The notes: a model not told the origin generated them from the letters alone. A stretch of 13,450 nt of DNA from VFJZ01 sp038321545 (GCA_038321545.1 JBBQFB010000100.1:1-13450); one strand, 5' to 3'. Numbered from the stretch's first letter, positions 6,776-13,450 are shown. Program-made: numbers and translations.

Positions 6776-8079
6776 AGCAGCGTGCGGACGATGTGGAGCG
6801 TCGCGCGCACGCCGTAGGCGAGGTCGTCCGTGTGGATGCGCTCGTTGACGTTGTGAAACCCCTCGTCGTGCACCTCGACGGGCGTCGTCCGGTACGGCCA
6901 GAAGCCGTGTGCGACCGTGCCCCACTGCTGGCGCAGGTAGTTGGAGTCGGCGAACCCCGACGAGATCATCGGCAGCAGCACAGCGCCCGGGTCGGCCTCG
7001 TCGAGGAAGCTCTGACAGGCCTTGTAGAGCGGCGTATCGATCTCGGAGTCGGCGCCGCCGGTGAGCGCATCGAGCCACGCCAGCTCGTACGGCAGGTCGT
7101 CGCCGAGCGCCTCCCGCAGCTCGCGCTCCAGGTCGGCCTCGGTCGTGCCCGGCAGCACGCGGCAGTCGACCTCGCACGTCGCGCGCGCCGGCATGACGTT
7201 GCGCGCGCTCGACCCGACAAGGCGCGTGGGAGCCATCGTCGTCGAGAACAGCGGCGGCAGGCTCTCCCGCACCCACGGGTGCAACGCCGAGGCCCGGGCG
7301 ATGCGCTCGTCCAGGTCGCCGCCCGGGCCGGCCAGCACGTCCAGCATCCGCGACGTCGTCGGCAGCACCCGCTGTGCGGGCCGGTAGGCGGCGATCCGCG
7401 TCACCAGCTCCGCCAGCCGCGGGACGGCGTTCGCGCCGCTCTGCGGCCGTGACGCGTGCCCGGCCACACCCAGCGCCGTGACGCCGACCGGCAGCGTCGC
7501 CTTCTGGCCGCACTCGATCGGCACCACGACGCGCCCGTCGGCCAGCACCAGCCGGTCGCCGCCGCCCTCGTCGATCGCGTAGTCGACGCGCAGGTCGGGG
7601 CGGGCGCGAACCAGCCAGCGCATGCCGACGTCCTCGACCCCGTCCTCCTCGTCGGCCTGCGCGATGAACAGCAGGTCGCCCTTCGGACGGAACCCCGAGC
7701 GCGCCAGCACCGCCATCGTGACCGCGCGCGTGGCCGTCTGGTTCTTCATGTCGACCGCGCCCCGTCCCCACAGCCAGCCGTCCTCGTCGACGTGTCCGGC
7801 GAACGGCGGGTACGTCCAGCCCGGCTCGTCGGCCGGCACGACGTCGGTGTGGCCGCACAGCGCGAGCGACGGGCCGTCGCCGGTTCCGGGGATGCGCGCG
7901 ATCAGGTTCGGGCGATCGACCATGCGGGAGGCGAGCTCGCACTCGATCCCGGCCGCCTCCAGATACGTCCGCAACAGGTGCGCTGCGGGTGCCTCGTTGC
8001 CGGGTGGGTTCCCGGTGTCGATGCGGATCAGGTCTGCGGTCAGCTCCGTCGCCTCGCGGCGGATCGCGGCGTCGTCCAT
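6772..8079 (-). CDS. M20 family metallopeptidase (ArgE/DapE/CPG2-like)
   Basis: This 435-aa cytosolic di-zinc amidohydrolase would remove an acyl or amino-acid group from N-acyl amino acids, dipeptides or related amides. Metal-site motifs in order: LCGHTDVVP (H77, with D79 assisting), GRGAVDMKNQ (bridging D110), the base/ligand pair in ADEEDG (E144-E145), DEGGG (E171), and the C-terminal ligand histidine in EVHDEGFHNVNERI. GHASRP in the middle marks the lid/dimerisation domain insert. Family members include DapE, ArgE and carboxypeptidase G2; the sequence does not fix which. The ATG at 8079 follows TAGGCT by 6 bases. It diverges from the MpaA-like carboxypeptidase across 21 bases, so the two may be expressed together and act on related peptides (inference). 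Its stop overlaps that of the EamA gene. Confidence 0.92.
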   Translation of the reverse strand: MDDAAIRREATELTADLIRIDTGNPPGNEAPAAHLLRTYLEAAGIECELASRMVDRPNLIARIPGTGDGPSLALCGHTDVVPADEPGWTYPPFAGHVDEDGWLWGRGAVDMKNQTATRAVTMAVLARSGFRPKGDLLFIAQADEEDGVEDVGMRWLVRARPDLRVDYAIDEGGGDRLVLADGRVVVPIECGQKATLPVGVTALGVAGHASRPQSGANAVPRLAELVTRIAAYRPAQRVLPTTSRMLDVLAGPGGDLDERIARASALHPWVRESLPPLFSTTMAPTRLVGSSARNVMPARATCEVDCRVLPGTTEADLERELREALGDDLPYELAWLDALTGGADSEIDTPLYKACQSFLDEADPGAVLLPMISSGFADSNYLRQQWGTVAHGFWPYRTTPVEVHDEGFHNVNERIHTDDLAYGVRATLHIVRTLL

Positions 8080-8084
8080 GCCGG

Positions 8085-8091
8085 TAGCCTA
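8085..8091. promoter_or_regulatory. Candidate bidirectional -10 element (TAGCCTA/TAGGCTA)
   Basis: In the 21-base spacer between the M20 and MpaA-like genes, the plus strand reads TAGCCTA and the minus strand TAGGCTA, so a TANNNT box exists in each direction on the same 7 base pairs. It lies 6 bases from the M20 ATG and 10 bases from the MpaA-like ATG. There is no Shine-Dalgarno sequence for the plus gene. Shared use is an inference. Confidence 0.4.
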
Positions 8092-8100
8092 CGGCCCCTG

Positions 8101-8811
8101 ATGGAGCGCTGGCGCGAGGAGGAGATCGGACGCTCGCATCGCGGCGCCCCCATTCGCGCCTTCCTGCCGGCTCGGCCGGAGGCGCTGCTGGTCGCCGGCG
8201 TGCACGGCGAGGAGCCGGAGACCGTCTGGCTGGCCCGGCGGCTCCTGGAACGCATCGCCGCCGACGACGCGACGATGGCGATCATCGCCTGCGCCAACCC
8301 GGACGGCGTGGCCGACTCGGTGCGCCAGAACGCTGCCGGCGTCGACCTGAACCGCAACTACCCGTCCGCCAGCTGGCTGCCGGAGGACTCCTACACGTAC
8401 CCGCCCGGCACGCCGCAGGAGGCGCGGAGGCGGCAGAACCGCACCTCGCGCTCCGGGCCGGGCGCGACACCGGGCTCGGAGCCCGAGACGCAGGCCGTGC
8501 TCGACCTCGTCGAGCGGCTCGCGCCGTCGCTGATCATCGATCTGCACGCGCCGCTCGAGCTCGTGCTGCCGACGGCCGACGCGCCGATGGACGTGGTGGA
8601 GGAACTCGCGCGCCGAGCGCGGCTGCCGATCACGATGGAACTCGGCAGCCGGACGCCCGGCGCGCTGCGCGACTGGTGCGCGGATCGCGCCCTGCCCGCG
8701 ATCACCTACGAGGTGGAGCACGCCGGGCTGCCCGCGCTCGGGGCGCGGCACCTCCCGGCGCTCGAGTGGCTCGTCAGAGGCTCGCGATCCAGTCGCCGAC
8801 CACCTGGTTGA
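8101..8811 (+). CDS. mpaA: M14 zinc carboxypeptidase, murein peptide amidase A-like
   Basis: This 236-aa protein, close to the 242 aa of E. coli MpaA, belongs to the M14 zinc carboxypeptidases that cleave the gamma-D-Glu to diaminopimelate bond of murein tripeptide in the cytosol. Motifs: zinc ligands H35 and E38 in AGVHGEEPET, substrate-binding NRNYP (N84-P88), third zinc ligand H149 in IIDLHAP, and a catalytic glutamate in ITYEVE (E204 or E206). No signal peptide is seen. The ATG at 8101 lacks a Shine-Dalgarno sequence, and translating further upstream gives only sequence antisense to the M20 gene. The last 38 bases overlap the 3' end of the convergent hydrolase; the tail RGSRSSRRPPG is therefore probably dispensable. 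The exact substrate is inferred from family membership only. Confidence 0.85.
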   Translation: MERWREEEIGRSHRGAPIRAFLPARPEALLVAGVHGEEPETVWLARRLLERIAADDATMAIIACANPDGVADSVRQNAAGVDLNRNYPSASWLPEDSYTYPPGTPQEARRRQNRTSRSGPGATPGSEPETQAVLDLVERLAPSLIIDLHAPLELVLPTADAPMDVVEELARRARLPITMELGSRTPGALRDWCADRALPAITYEVEHAGLPALGARHLPALEWLVRGSRSSRRPPG

Positions 8812-9580
8812 ACTTCTCCGGCTCCTCCCACATCGGGCAGTGGCCGGACTCCTCGAACAGCACGAACTCGGCGCCCTTCTGGCGCTCCTGGATCCACTTG
8901 CCGACCGCGACGGAGATCAGCTTCTCGTCGCTCCCCCACGTCATCAGGGTGGGGATCTCGTAGCTGCCGATCACGTCCCGGTAGTCCTGCGTCGACTGGT
9001 CGAGGATGCAGAGCGTGCCGCAGTTCGGGCCGATCTTCGACACCTCCTCGAGCAGGAAGGCGTGATCTGCCTCGTTCGGCGGGTTCTTCATCATCAGCGG
9101 GATCAGGTGATCCATCGTCGCCTTGTAGTCGCCCTGCGCGCCGCCCAGGAGACCGAAGAAGTCCTCCATCGCGAAGGCGCCGAGCGGCCAGTCGTCCTTC
9201 ACGAGGTCGGCCGGCCCCTGCGAGACGTTCACGTGGGCGCCGATCCAGTCGGTGCCGAACTGGCGGATCATGTCCCAGATGGTGAGGGTGCCCATCGACC
9301 AGCCGGCGACGACCGGCTTGTCGAGGCCGAGCGCGTCGACGAAGTGCTTCACGTCGCGCGCGTACTGGCCGACCGTGTTGCCGCCCTGCGACTCCGGCGA
9401 ATCGCCGTGGCTGCGCAGGTCGACGCGGACGACGCGGAACCGCTCGGCGAGGGCGTCGAAGTTCCGGTCGTAGTAGCGGCGCGTCATGCACATGCCGTGG
9501 ATCAGCAGCACGTCGCGGCCGGAACCCTTGTCGTCGTACGCCAGCTTGGCGCCGTCGGGAAGTTCGTGGAAGCTCGTCAT
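8774..9580 (-). CDS. Alpha/beta hydrolase fold protein
   Basis: This 268-aa protein has a complete catalytic triad: S95 in the elbow GWSMG, D218 in TWGSDEKL, and H247 in ESGHCPMWEEP. The oxyanion motif LIHGM is at 26-30 and the strand-4 signature VDLRSHGDS at 53-61. The overall pattern resembles the haloperoxidase/ester-hydrolase branch of the superfamily; substrate unknown. It lies 11 bases downstream of the MFS transporter stop on the same strand, so the two form a likely operon, for example uptake and hydrolysis of the same compound (inference). No Shine-Dalgarno sequence precedes the ATG. TAAACT, which overlaps the MFS stop codon, lies 8 bases upstream and may serve as an internal leaderless promoter. 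The 3' end overlaps the convergent MpaA-like gene by 38 bases. Confidence 0.9.
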   Translation of the reverse strand: MTSFHELPDGAKLAYDDKGSGRDVLLIHGMCMTRRYYDRNFDALAERFRVVRVDLRSHGDSPESQGGNTVGQYARDVKHFVDALGLDKPVVAGWSMGTLTIWDMIRQFGTDWIGAHVNVSQGPADLVKDDWPLGAFAMEDFFGLLGGAQGDYKATMDHLIPLMMKNPPNEADHAFLLEEVSKIGPNCGTLCILDQSTQDYRDVIGSYEIPTLMTWGSDEKLISVAVGKWIQERQKGAEFVLFEESGHCPMWEEPEKFNQVVGDWIASL

Positions 9581-9588
9581 GACCGGCG

Positions 9589-9594
9589 AGTTTA
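9589..9594 (-). promoter_or_regulatory. Candidate internal -10 box (TAAACT) for the alpha/beta hydrolase
   Basis: TAAACT on the minus strand lies 8 bases before the hydrolase ATG and contains the TAA stop codon of the MFS gene. It is an AT-rich island in GC-rich DNA and fits TANNNT. It could give a transcript of the hydrolase alone. Confidence 0.35.
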
Positions 9595-10767
9595 CGTGGT
9601 GCCGGGCGCCGCCGCGAGCGCCGGCCGGCGCAGGAGCCAGAGGCACCCCAGGCCGAGCACCGCGATGGCCGCGTAGCCCACTCCGGGCACGCCGAGCTCG
9701 GCCAGCACGCCCGCCGCGACCGGCGCGGCGACGCTGGCCGACGCCCACACCGTGTTGAGTGCGCCCATCGCGACGCCCTGACCGATGCCGGCGCGTTCGG
9801 CACCCTCCGAGCACAGCGGGTAGACCGTCGTCCAGATCAGCGTGCCCAGCCCCAGCAGTGCGATCACGCCGGCGGCGTACAGGACGACGCCCAGCCCGAG
9901 CGCCAGGTAGACGGCGAGCACCGTCACGATCAGCACGCCGGTGCGGGCGTTCGACCGCTTGTCGATGCGGTCGAGCCGGCGACCGACCACCGCGGCGACG
10001 GTGACCGAGATGACCGCGCCGCCGGTCCAGATCCAGCCGATACCGGCCGACGATACGTCGAGGCTGGAGAGATGGATCGGCGCCAGCACCTGTTGCACGC
10101 CCATCGCCGACGCTGCCAGGGCGATGCCGGCGAACGAGTGCATGAGGCTCGGCTCGCGGACGCCGATGCGCAGCGCCGCGATCGCCGAGACGTGCTCGTT
10201 GGGAAGGTGACCGCCGCGGTTCGGCTCGACGATCGCCCACACGCCGAGGAGCAGCACGGCGCCGCCGAACGCGAGCATGGTCGGCTTGAGGCCGATCGCC
10301 GTCGCCACCGGTCCGCCGATCAACGGACCGACCAGCGACGCGCCGGACGCCGTCGCGTTCACGATCGCGAGCGTCCGGCCACGGTAGGCGCCCGGCACCG
10401 ACGCCACCAGCCACGCCAGCCCGGCGGTCCACGACACGGCCGAGAACAGGCCGTTCACGAGCCGTAGCGCGAGCAGCTCCTCGAACGACGACGCGAAGGC
10501 GTAGAGCGGCGCGGTGGCGGCGAACAGGAGGGTCGCCCCGATGGTCAGTCGACGGGCGCCGATGCGGTCGGCGAGGTGCCCGGCGGGAAGCGACAGCAGC
10601 AGCACCGCGATGCCGTACGCACCCAGCACGAGACCCGACTGCGTGTGGCTGAGACCGAGGTCCCGCTCCCAGAACGGGATCAGCGGCACGGCCGTCAGCC
10701 ACATCGCGAGGTCGAAGAACGCGAGCGTTGCGATCAGCGCCGCCAGACGGATCTCGGCCGGACTCAC
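9592..10767 (-). CDS. MFS transporter
   Basis: This 391-aa major facilitator superfamily permease has about twelve hydrophobic helices in two halves. The family motif A is clear between helices 2 and 3 (GHLADRIGARR, residues 63-73). Helix 1 carries LIATLAFFDLAMWLTAVPLIPF, and the protein ends with a short tail after LGLGCLWLLRRPAL. The pattern matches drug- or metabolite-exporting and related MFS members; substrate unknown. The GTG at 10767 is chosen because it puts a short polar leader (SPAEIRLAA) before helix 1 and has TATCCT 7 bases upstream. An ATG at 10809 would add fourteen residues and overlap the start of the divergent dehydrogenase. It is co-oriented and nearly contiguous with the following hydrolase. 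Confidence 0.9.
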   Translation of the reverse strand: MSPAEIRLAALIATLAFFDLAMWLTAVPLIPFWERDLGLSHTQSGLVLGAYGIAVLLLSLPAGHLADRIGARRLTIGATLLFAATAPLYAFASSFEELLALRLVNGLFSAVSWTAGLAWLVASVPGAYRGRTLAIVNATASGASLVGPLIGGPVATAIGLKPTMLAFGGAVLLLGVWAIVEPNRGGHLPNEHVSAIAALRIGVREPSLMHSFAGIALAASAMGVQQVLAPIHLSSLDVSSAGIGWIWTGGAVISVTVAAVVGRRLDRIDKRSNARTGVLIVTVLAVYLALGLGVVLYAAGVIALLGLGTLIWTTVYPLCSEGAERAGIGQGVAMGALNTVWASASVAAPVAAGVLAELGVPGVGYAAIAVLGLGCLWLLRRPALAAAPGTT

Positions 10768-10774
10768 CCGGGCA

Positions 10775-10780
10775 AGGATA
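10775..10780 (-). promoter_or_regulatory. Candidate -10 box (TATCCT) for the MFS transporter
   Basis: TATCCT on the minus strand lies 7 bases before the GTG at 10767, in a 40-base divergent spacer. The spacing would make the transcript start at or very near the GTG. No -35 match is visible. Confidence 0.4.
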
Positions 10781-10807
10781 CGGGTGGCGCGTGGCGAACA
10801 GCCGAGC

Positions 10808-11791
10808 ATGCAACTCGGTATGGTCGGTCTCGGTCGGATGGGCGCGAACATGGTGCGCCGCTTGATGGGTGACGGTCACGAGTGCGTCGTGTACAACCGC
10901 AGCCCCGAGCCGGTCCGCGCGCTCGTCGAACACGGGGCGGTCGGCTCGGAGTCGCTTGCCGACCTCGTCTCGAAGCTCGCCGCGCCGCGCCATGTCTGGG
11001 TGATGGTGCCGTCCGGCTCCGCCACGGAGTCAACGGTGCAGGAGCTCGGCGGGCTGCTGTCGGCGGGCGACTGCATCATCGACGGCGGCAACTCGTACTA
11101 CAAGGACGACGTGCGCCGCTCCGAGATGCTCGCCGAGAAGGGCATCGACTACCTCGACGTCGGCACGTCCGGCGGCATCTGGGGCCTCGAGCGCGGCTAC
11201 TGCCTGATGATCGGCGGCCCCACGCCCGTCGCGGAGCGGATGGATTCGATCTTCGCGACGCTGGCTCCCGGCCGCGGCGAGATCGAGGCCACCCGCGGAC
11301 GCGAGCACCGCACCGGCACCGCCGAGAACGGCTACCTCCACTGTGGCCCGTCCGGCGCGGGGCACTTCGTGAAGATGATCCACAACGGGATCGAGTACGG
11401 CCTGATGCAGGCCTACGCCGAGGGCTTCGACATCTTCCGCAACGCGAACTCCGAGGCGCTGCCGTCCAACATGCGGTACGACCTCGCCGTCGATGACATC
11501 GCCGAGCTGTGGCGCCGCGGGTCGGTCGTCTCGTCCTGGCTGCTCGACCTGACCGCGATCGCGCTGGCGGAGGACCCGAAGCTGGACGGCTACACCGGCT
11601 TCGTCCAGGACTCCGGCGAGGGCCGCTGGACGGTGATCGCAGCGATCGAGGAGTCGGTCCCGGCCGACGTGCTCACGGCGTCGCTGTACACGCGCTTTCG
11701 CTCACGGCAGGACCACACCTTCGCGGAGAAGGTGCTGTCGGCGATGCGGGCGGGCTTCGGTGGGCACACGGAGAAGCCCGCCGGCAAGTAG
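10808..11791 (+). CDS. gnd: 6-phosphogluconate dehydrogenase, decarboxylating (short form)
   Basis: This 327-aa cytosolic enzyme would convert 6-phosphogluconate to ribulose 5-phosphate and CO2 in the oxidative pentose phosphate pathway. It has the N-terminal Rossmann motif GLGRMGANM (8-16), IIDGGNSYYKDD (90-101), the substrate loop VGTSGGIWGLERG (118-130), and the catalytic helix FVKMIHNGIEYGLM with K189, N193 and E196. It is the short bacterial form (about 300-330 aa) and lacks the long C-terminal domain of the approximately 470-aa enzyme. The residues after strand 2, YNRSPEP, resemble NADP-binding versions, but cofactor preference is uncertain in this subfamily. A related beta-hydroxyacid dehydrogenase is possible but less likely given IIDGGNSYYKDD and KMIHNGIEY. 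It diverges from the MFS gene and ends 14 bases from the aldolase stop. Confidence 0.9.
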   Translation: MQLGMVGLGRMGANMVRRLMGDGHECVVYNRSPEPVRALVEHGAVGSESLADLVSKLAAPRHVWVMVPSGSATESTVQELGGLLSAGDCIIDGGNSYYKDDVRRSEMLAEKGIDYLDVGTSGGIWGLERGYCLMIGGPTPVAERMDSIFATLAPGRGEIEATRGREHRTGTAENGYLHCGPSGAGHFVKMIHNGIEYGLMQAYAEGFDIFRNANSEALPSNMRYDLAVDDIAELWRRGSVVSSWLLDLTAIALAEDPKLDGYTGFVQDSGEGRWTVIAAIEESVPADVLTASLYTRFRSRQDHTFAEKVLSAMRAGFGGHTEKPAGK

Positions 11792-11805
11792 GGCGCGCCA
11801 AGCCG

Positions 11806-12555
11806 CTAGTCGGCGTAGCCCGGGTTCTCGCGGTCGAGCTGACGCTTGACGGCGTCGAACAGGTAGGAGGCGTGCGCGTCGTTCTCCTTGGCCCACTGGG
11901 CCGCGGTGAGGGTCGCGATGTCCTCCGCGACGCGGATCAGGTTCTGCCCGGTCGACTGGGCCAGCACCTGCACCTCGGCGGCGCGCTCCAGGAAGTAGAG
12001 CTTGTGCCACGCGTCGGCCACGTCGCGCCCGATCACGAGCACGCCGTGGTTCTCCATGATCACGATGTTGATGTCCTCGCGCACGGCGTTGCCGATGCGC
12101 AGGCCCTCGTCGGCCGCGTCGGCGAGGCCGCCGTACTCGAGCGTCACGACGTGGCCGTGGAAGTACATCGAGTTCTGCGAGATGCGCGTGTCGAAGCCGC
12201 CGGTCGTGAGGGAGATGGCGGTCGCATACGGCATGTGCGTGTGGAGCACGCAGCGGGCCGACGCGCGCGACTGGTGGACGCCGCGGTGGATGATGAACGC
12301 CGTCGTCTCCCACTCACCCTCGCCGTCGACGACGTTGCCCTCGAGGTCGATGGTGAGGATGTCGGAGGCGCGAAGCTCGGACCAGTGCGGGCCGTAGCGG
12401 TTCAGCAGGAAGCGGTCGTCACGACCGGGCACGGCGAGGGAGAAGTGGTTGTCGATGCCCTCGTTGTAGCCGTGCATCGCGGCCGCGCGGAACGCGGCGG
12501 CGAGGTCGACCTTCGCCTGGGTGATGACGTCGATATCGGTCGAAACGGTAGCCAT
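11806..12555 (-). CDS. Class II aldolase/adducin family protein
   Basis: This 249-aa zinc-dependent protein belongs to the family of L-fuculose- and L-rhamnulose-phosphate aldolases and L-ribulose-5-phosphate 4-epimerase. Visible landmarks: substrate loop NHFSLAVPG (36-44), catalytic glutamate candidate E83 in EWETTAFIIH, zinc ligands H105 and H107 in LHTHMPYA, and a third zinc ligand H170 in MENHGVLV. Several family members of this length (HTHxPYA plus ENHG) work on unphosphorylated or non-sugar substrates, so the reaction is undetermined. The ATG at 12555 follows TACAGT by 6 bases. It lies 64 bases downstream of an FAD oxidoreductase in the same direction, possibly cotranscribed. Confidence 0.88.
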   Translation of the reverse strand: MATVSTDIDVITQAKVDLAAAFRAAAMHGYNEGIDNHFSLAVPGRDDRFLLNRYGPHWSELRASDILTIDLEGNVVDGEGEWETTAFIIHRGVHQSRASARCVLHTHMPYATAISLTTGGFDTRISQNSMYFHGHVVTLEYGGLADAADEGLRIGNAVREDINIVIMENHGVLVIGRDVADAWHKLYFLERAAEVQVLAQSTGQNLIRVAEDIATLTAAQWAKENDAHASYLFDAVKRQLDRENPGYAD

Positions 12556-12561
12556 GTCCCG

Positions 12562-12567
12562 ACTGTA
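12562..12567 (-). promoter_or_regulatory. Candidate -10 box (TACAGT) for the class II aldolase gene
   Basis: TACAGT on the minus strand lies 6 bases before the ATG at 12555, in the 64-base gap after the FAD oxidoreductase. It has the same spacing as the boxes before the acyl-CoA synthetase and M20 genes. No -35 match or Shine-Dalgarno sequence is seen. Confidence 0.4.
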
Positions 12568-12572
12568 GCAGC

Positions 12573-12614
12573 GCGCGGCTGCCGCGCTGAGACGGGCCCC
12601 GCGAGCGATGCGGG
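12573..12614 (-). other. Two small GC hairpins between FAD oxidoreductase and aldolase
   Basis: Two inverted repeats lie in the 64-base gap: GCGCGG, loop CTG, CCGCGC at 12573-12587, and CCCGC with GCGGG around an 7-base loop at 12598-12614. Neither is followed by a T-run, so an intrinsic terminator is not supported. They could attenuate read-through from the FAD gene, or be chance in GC-rich DNA. Confidence 0.25.
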
Positions 12615-12619
12615 CGCGG

Positions 12620-13450
12620 CTACCGGCCGAGGATGAACGGCTTGACCAGCAGCGTGCGCCGGGCGCGGCGACCGGTGCGGTCCTCGTGCCGGTCGGCCGA
12701 GCCCAGGGTGCCGACGATCATGCGGCTGGCGATGAAGCGCAGCGGCTCGGGCTCCCACTTGCGTCCGGCGTGCCCGACCCACGGCAGCTTCGTCAGATCG
12801 CTGGGGCGCTCCAGGATCAGGTCGGCGAGCGTGCGGCCCGAGACGTTGGCGGCCACGACGCCGTGGCCGGCATAGCCGCCGGCCCACGCAAAGCCCGCCG
12901 CGCGGTCGTGCACCACCGACATGCACCAGTCGCGCGGCACGCCGAGCGGCCCGCCCCAGTGGTGGGTGATGACGGCGCGGCCGGCCGGCCCGAAGTGCCG
13001 GCGGATCGACGATGTCAGCCGGTCGCGCACCTCGTCGCGGCGCTCGTAGTCCTCGCGGATCGGCTCGCCCAGCTTGTACGGCGCGCCGCGGCCGCCGATG
13101 GCGATGCGGTCGTCGATGGTGCGCTGCGCGTAGAAGAACAGGTGGTGCTGGTCGGAGATCGTCTCGCGGCCCGACCACCCGAGCTCGTCCCACATCGCCG
13201 GGCTGAGCGGCTCGGTCGCGATCATCAGCGAGTACAGGGGCAGGAACCGGCGACCCTCGCCGGGCTGCTGGGTCGTGTACGCCTCGGTCGCGCGCACCAC
13301 CGTGTCGGCGGTGATCGTGCCGTGCGTGGTGACGACGCGGCGCGGGCCGATCTCGGCCGCCGTCGTGCGCTCGTAGAGCTCGACGCCGTGCCGCACGCAG
13401 GCGTCGGCGAGGCCGCGCACCAGCCGCGCCGGATCGACGCGGGCGTTGTG
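12620..13450 (-). CDS. FAD-dependent oxidoreductase (DAO family), C-terminal part
   Basis: The gene is open at the right edge: the frame continues through the last base (residues HNARVDPARLVRG at the cut), so the true start and the N-terminal FAD-binding GxGxxG are outside. The visible 276 residues match the DAO family (COG0665, with glycine oxidase, sarcosine oxidase and gamma-glutamylputrescine oxidase PuuB). VDPARLVRGLADAC begins the substrate/FAD domain, DTVVRATEAYT is the second dinucleotide strand, and WAGGYAGHGVVAANVSGRTLADLI is the C-terminal FAD-contacting signature. LPWVGHAGRKWEPEPLRFIASRMI near the end is typical of the PuuB-like branch. The reaction would be FAD- and oxygen- or acceptor-dependent oxidation of an amine; the substrate is unknown. 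A GTG at 13420 is internal and not the real start. Confidence 0.9.
   Translation of the reverse strand, partial: HNARVDPARLVRGLADACVRHGVELYERTTAAEIGPRRVVTTHGTITADTVVRATEAYTTQQPGEGRRFLPLYSLMIATEPLSPAMWDELGWSGRETISDQHHLFFYAQRTIDDRIAIGGRGAPYKLGEPIREDYERRDEVRDRLTSSIRRHFGPAGRAVITHHWGGPLGVPRDWCMSVVHDRAAGFAWAGGYAGHGVVAANVSGRTLADLILERPSDLTKLPWVGHAGRKWEPEPLRFIASRMIVGTLGSADRHEDRTGRRARRTLLVKPFILGR

Noticed and set aside
7456..8100. N-terminal extension of the MpaA-like gene
   Set aside because: The frame is open but lies antisense to the M20 gene and encodes no recognisable domain; the ATG at 8101 gives the family's normal length.
9581..10993. N-terminal extension of the second alpha/beta hydrolase
   Set aside because: The upstream part is out of frame with, and overlaps, the MFS transporter; the fold begins at the ATG at 9580.
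11792..11805. Terminator between gnd and the aldolase gene
   Set aside because: Only 14 bases with the palindrome GGCGCGCC; no hairpin of useful size and no T-run.
1..13450. Horizontally acquired island, phage, toxin-antitoxin or defence system
   Set aside because: No integrase, transposase, phage or nuclease gene is visible, and base composition looks even by eye across the coding regions.

Overview
The window comes from a GC-rich, densely packed bacterial chromosome. Overall base composition, GC-biased third codon positions, GTG starts, very short divergent spacers and TANNNT boxes placed 5-8 bases before start codons suggest an actinobacterium, possibly of the Thermoleophilia (Gaiellales or Solirubrobacterales). 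That lineage is an inference from style, not from a marker gene. No tRNA, rRNA, insertion sequence, phage gene or CRISPR array is visible.

Layout. Bases 1 to about 980 hold no convincing gene. They carry two complete units and one partial unit of a long, imperfect tandem repeat (about 350-410 bases each), which probably continues beyond the left edge. Next, on the minus strand, are an AMP-forming acyl-CoA synthetase (996-2570) and a three-gene ABC export system (ATPase 4166-5083, permeases 3375-4169 and 2611-3378), the three ABC genes joined by ATGA stop-start overlaps. A plus-strand pair follows: an alpha/beta hydrolase (5100-5867) and an EamA/DMT transporter (5894-6775). An M20 metallopeptidase (6772-8079, minus) diverges from an MpaA-like M14 carboxypeptidase (8101-8811, plus). 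An MFS transporter and a second alpha/beta hydrolase form a minus-strand pair (10767 down to 8774). A short-form 6-phosphogluconate dehydrogenase (10808-11791, plus) faces a class II aldolase/adducin-family protein (11806-12555, minus). The right edge cuts the N-terminal part off a DAO-type FAD-dependent oxidoreductase (12620 to beyond 13450, minus).

Functionally this looks like ordinary accessory metabolism: acyl activation, export, peptide and amide hydrolysis, sugar-acid metabolism and amine oxidation. I see no single pathway joining all genes and no defence system or biosynthetic cluster. The parts most worth a second look are the repeat array at the left end, the recurrent TANNNT box just upstream of at least six start codons (pointing to leaderless or near-leaderless transcription), and the extreme packing: divergent spacers of 16, 21 and 40 bases, and convergent genes whose stop codons share one CTAG.
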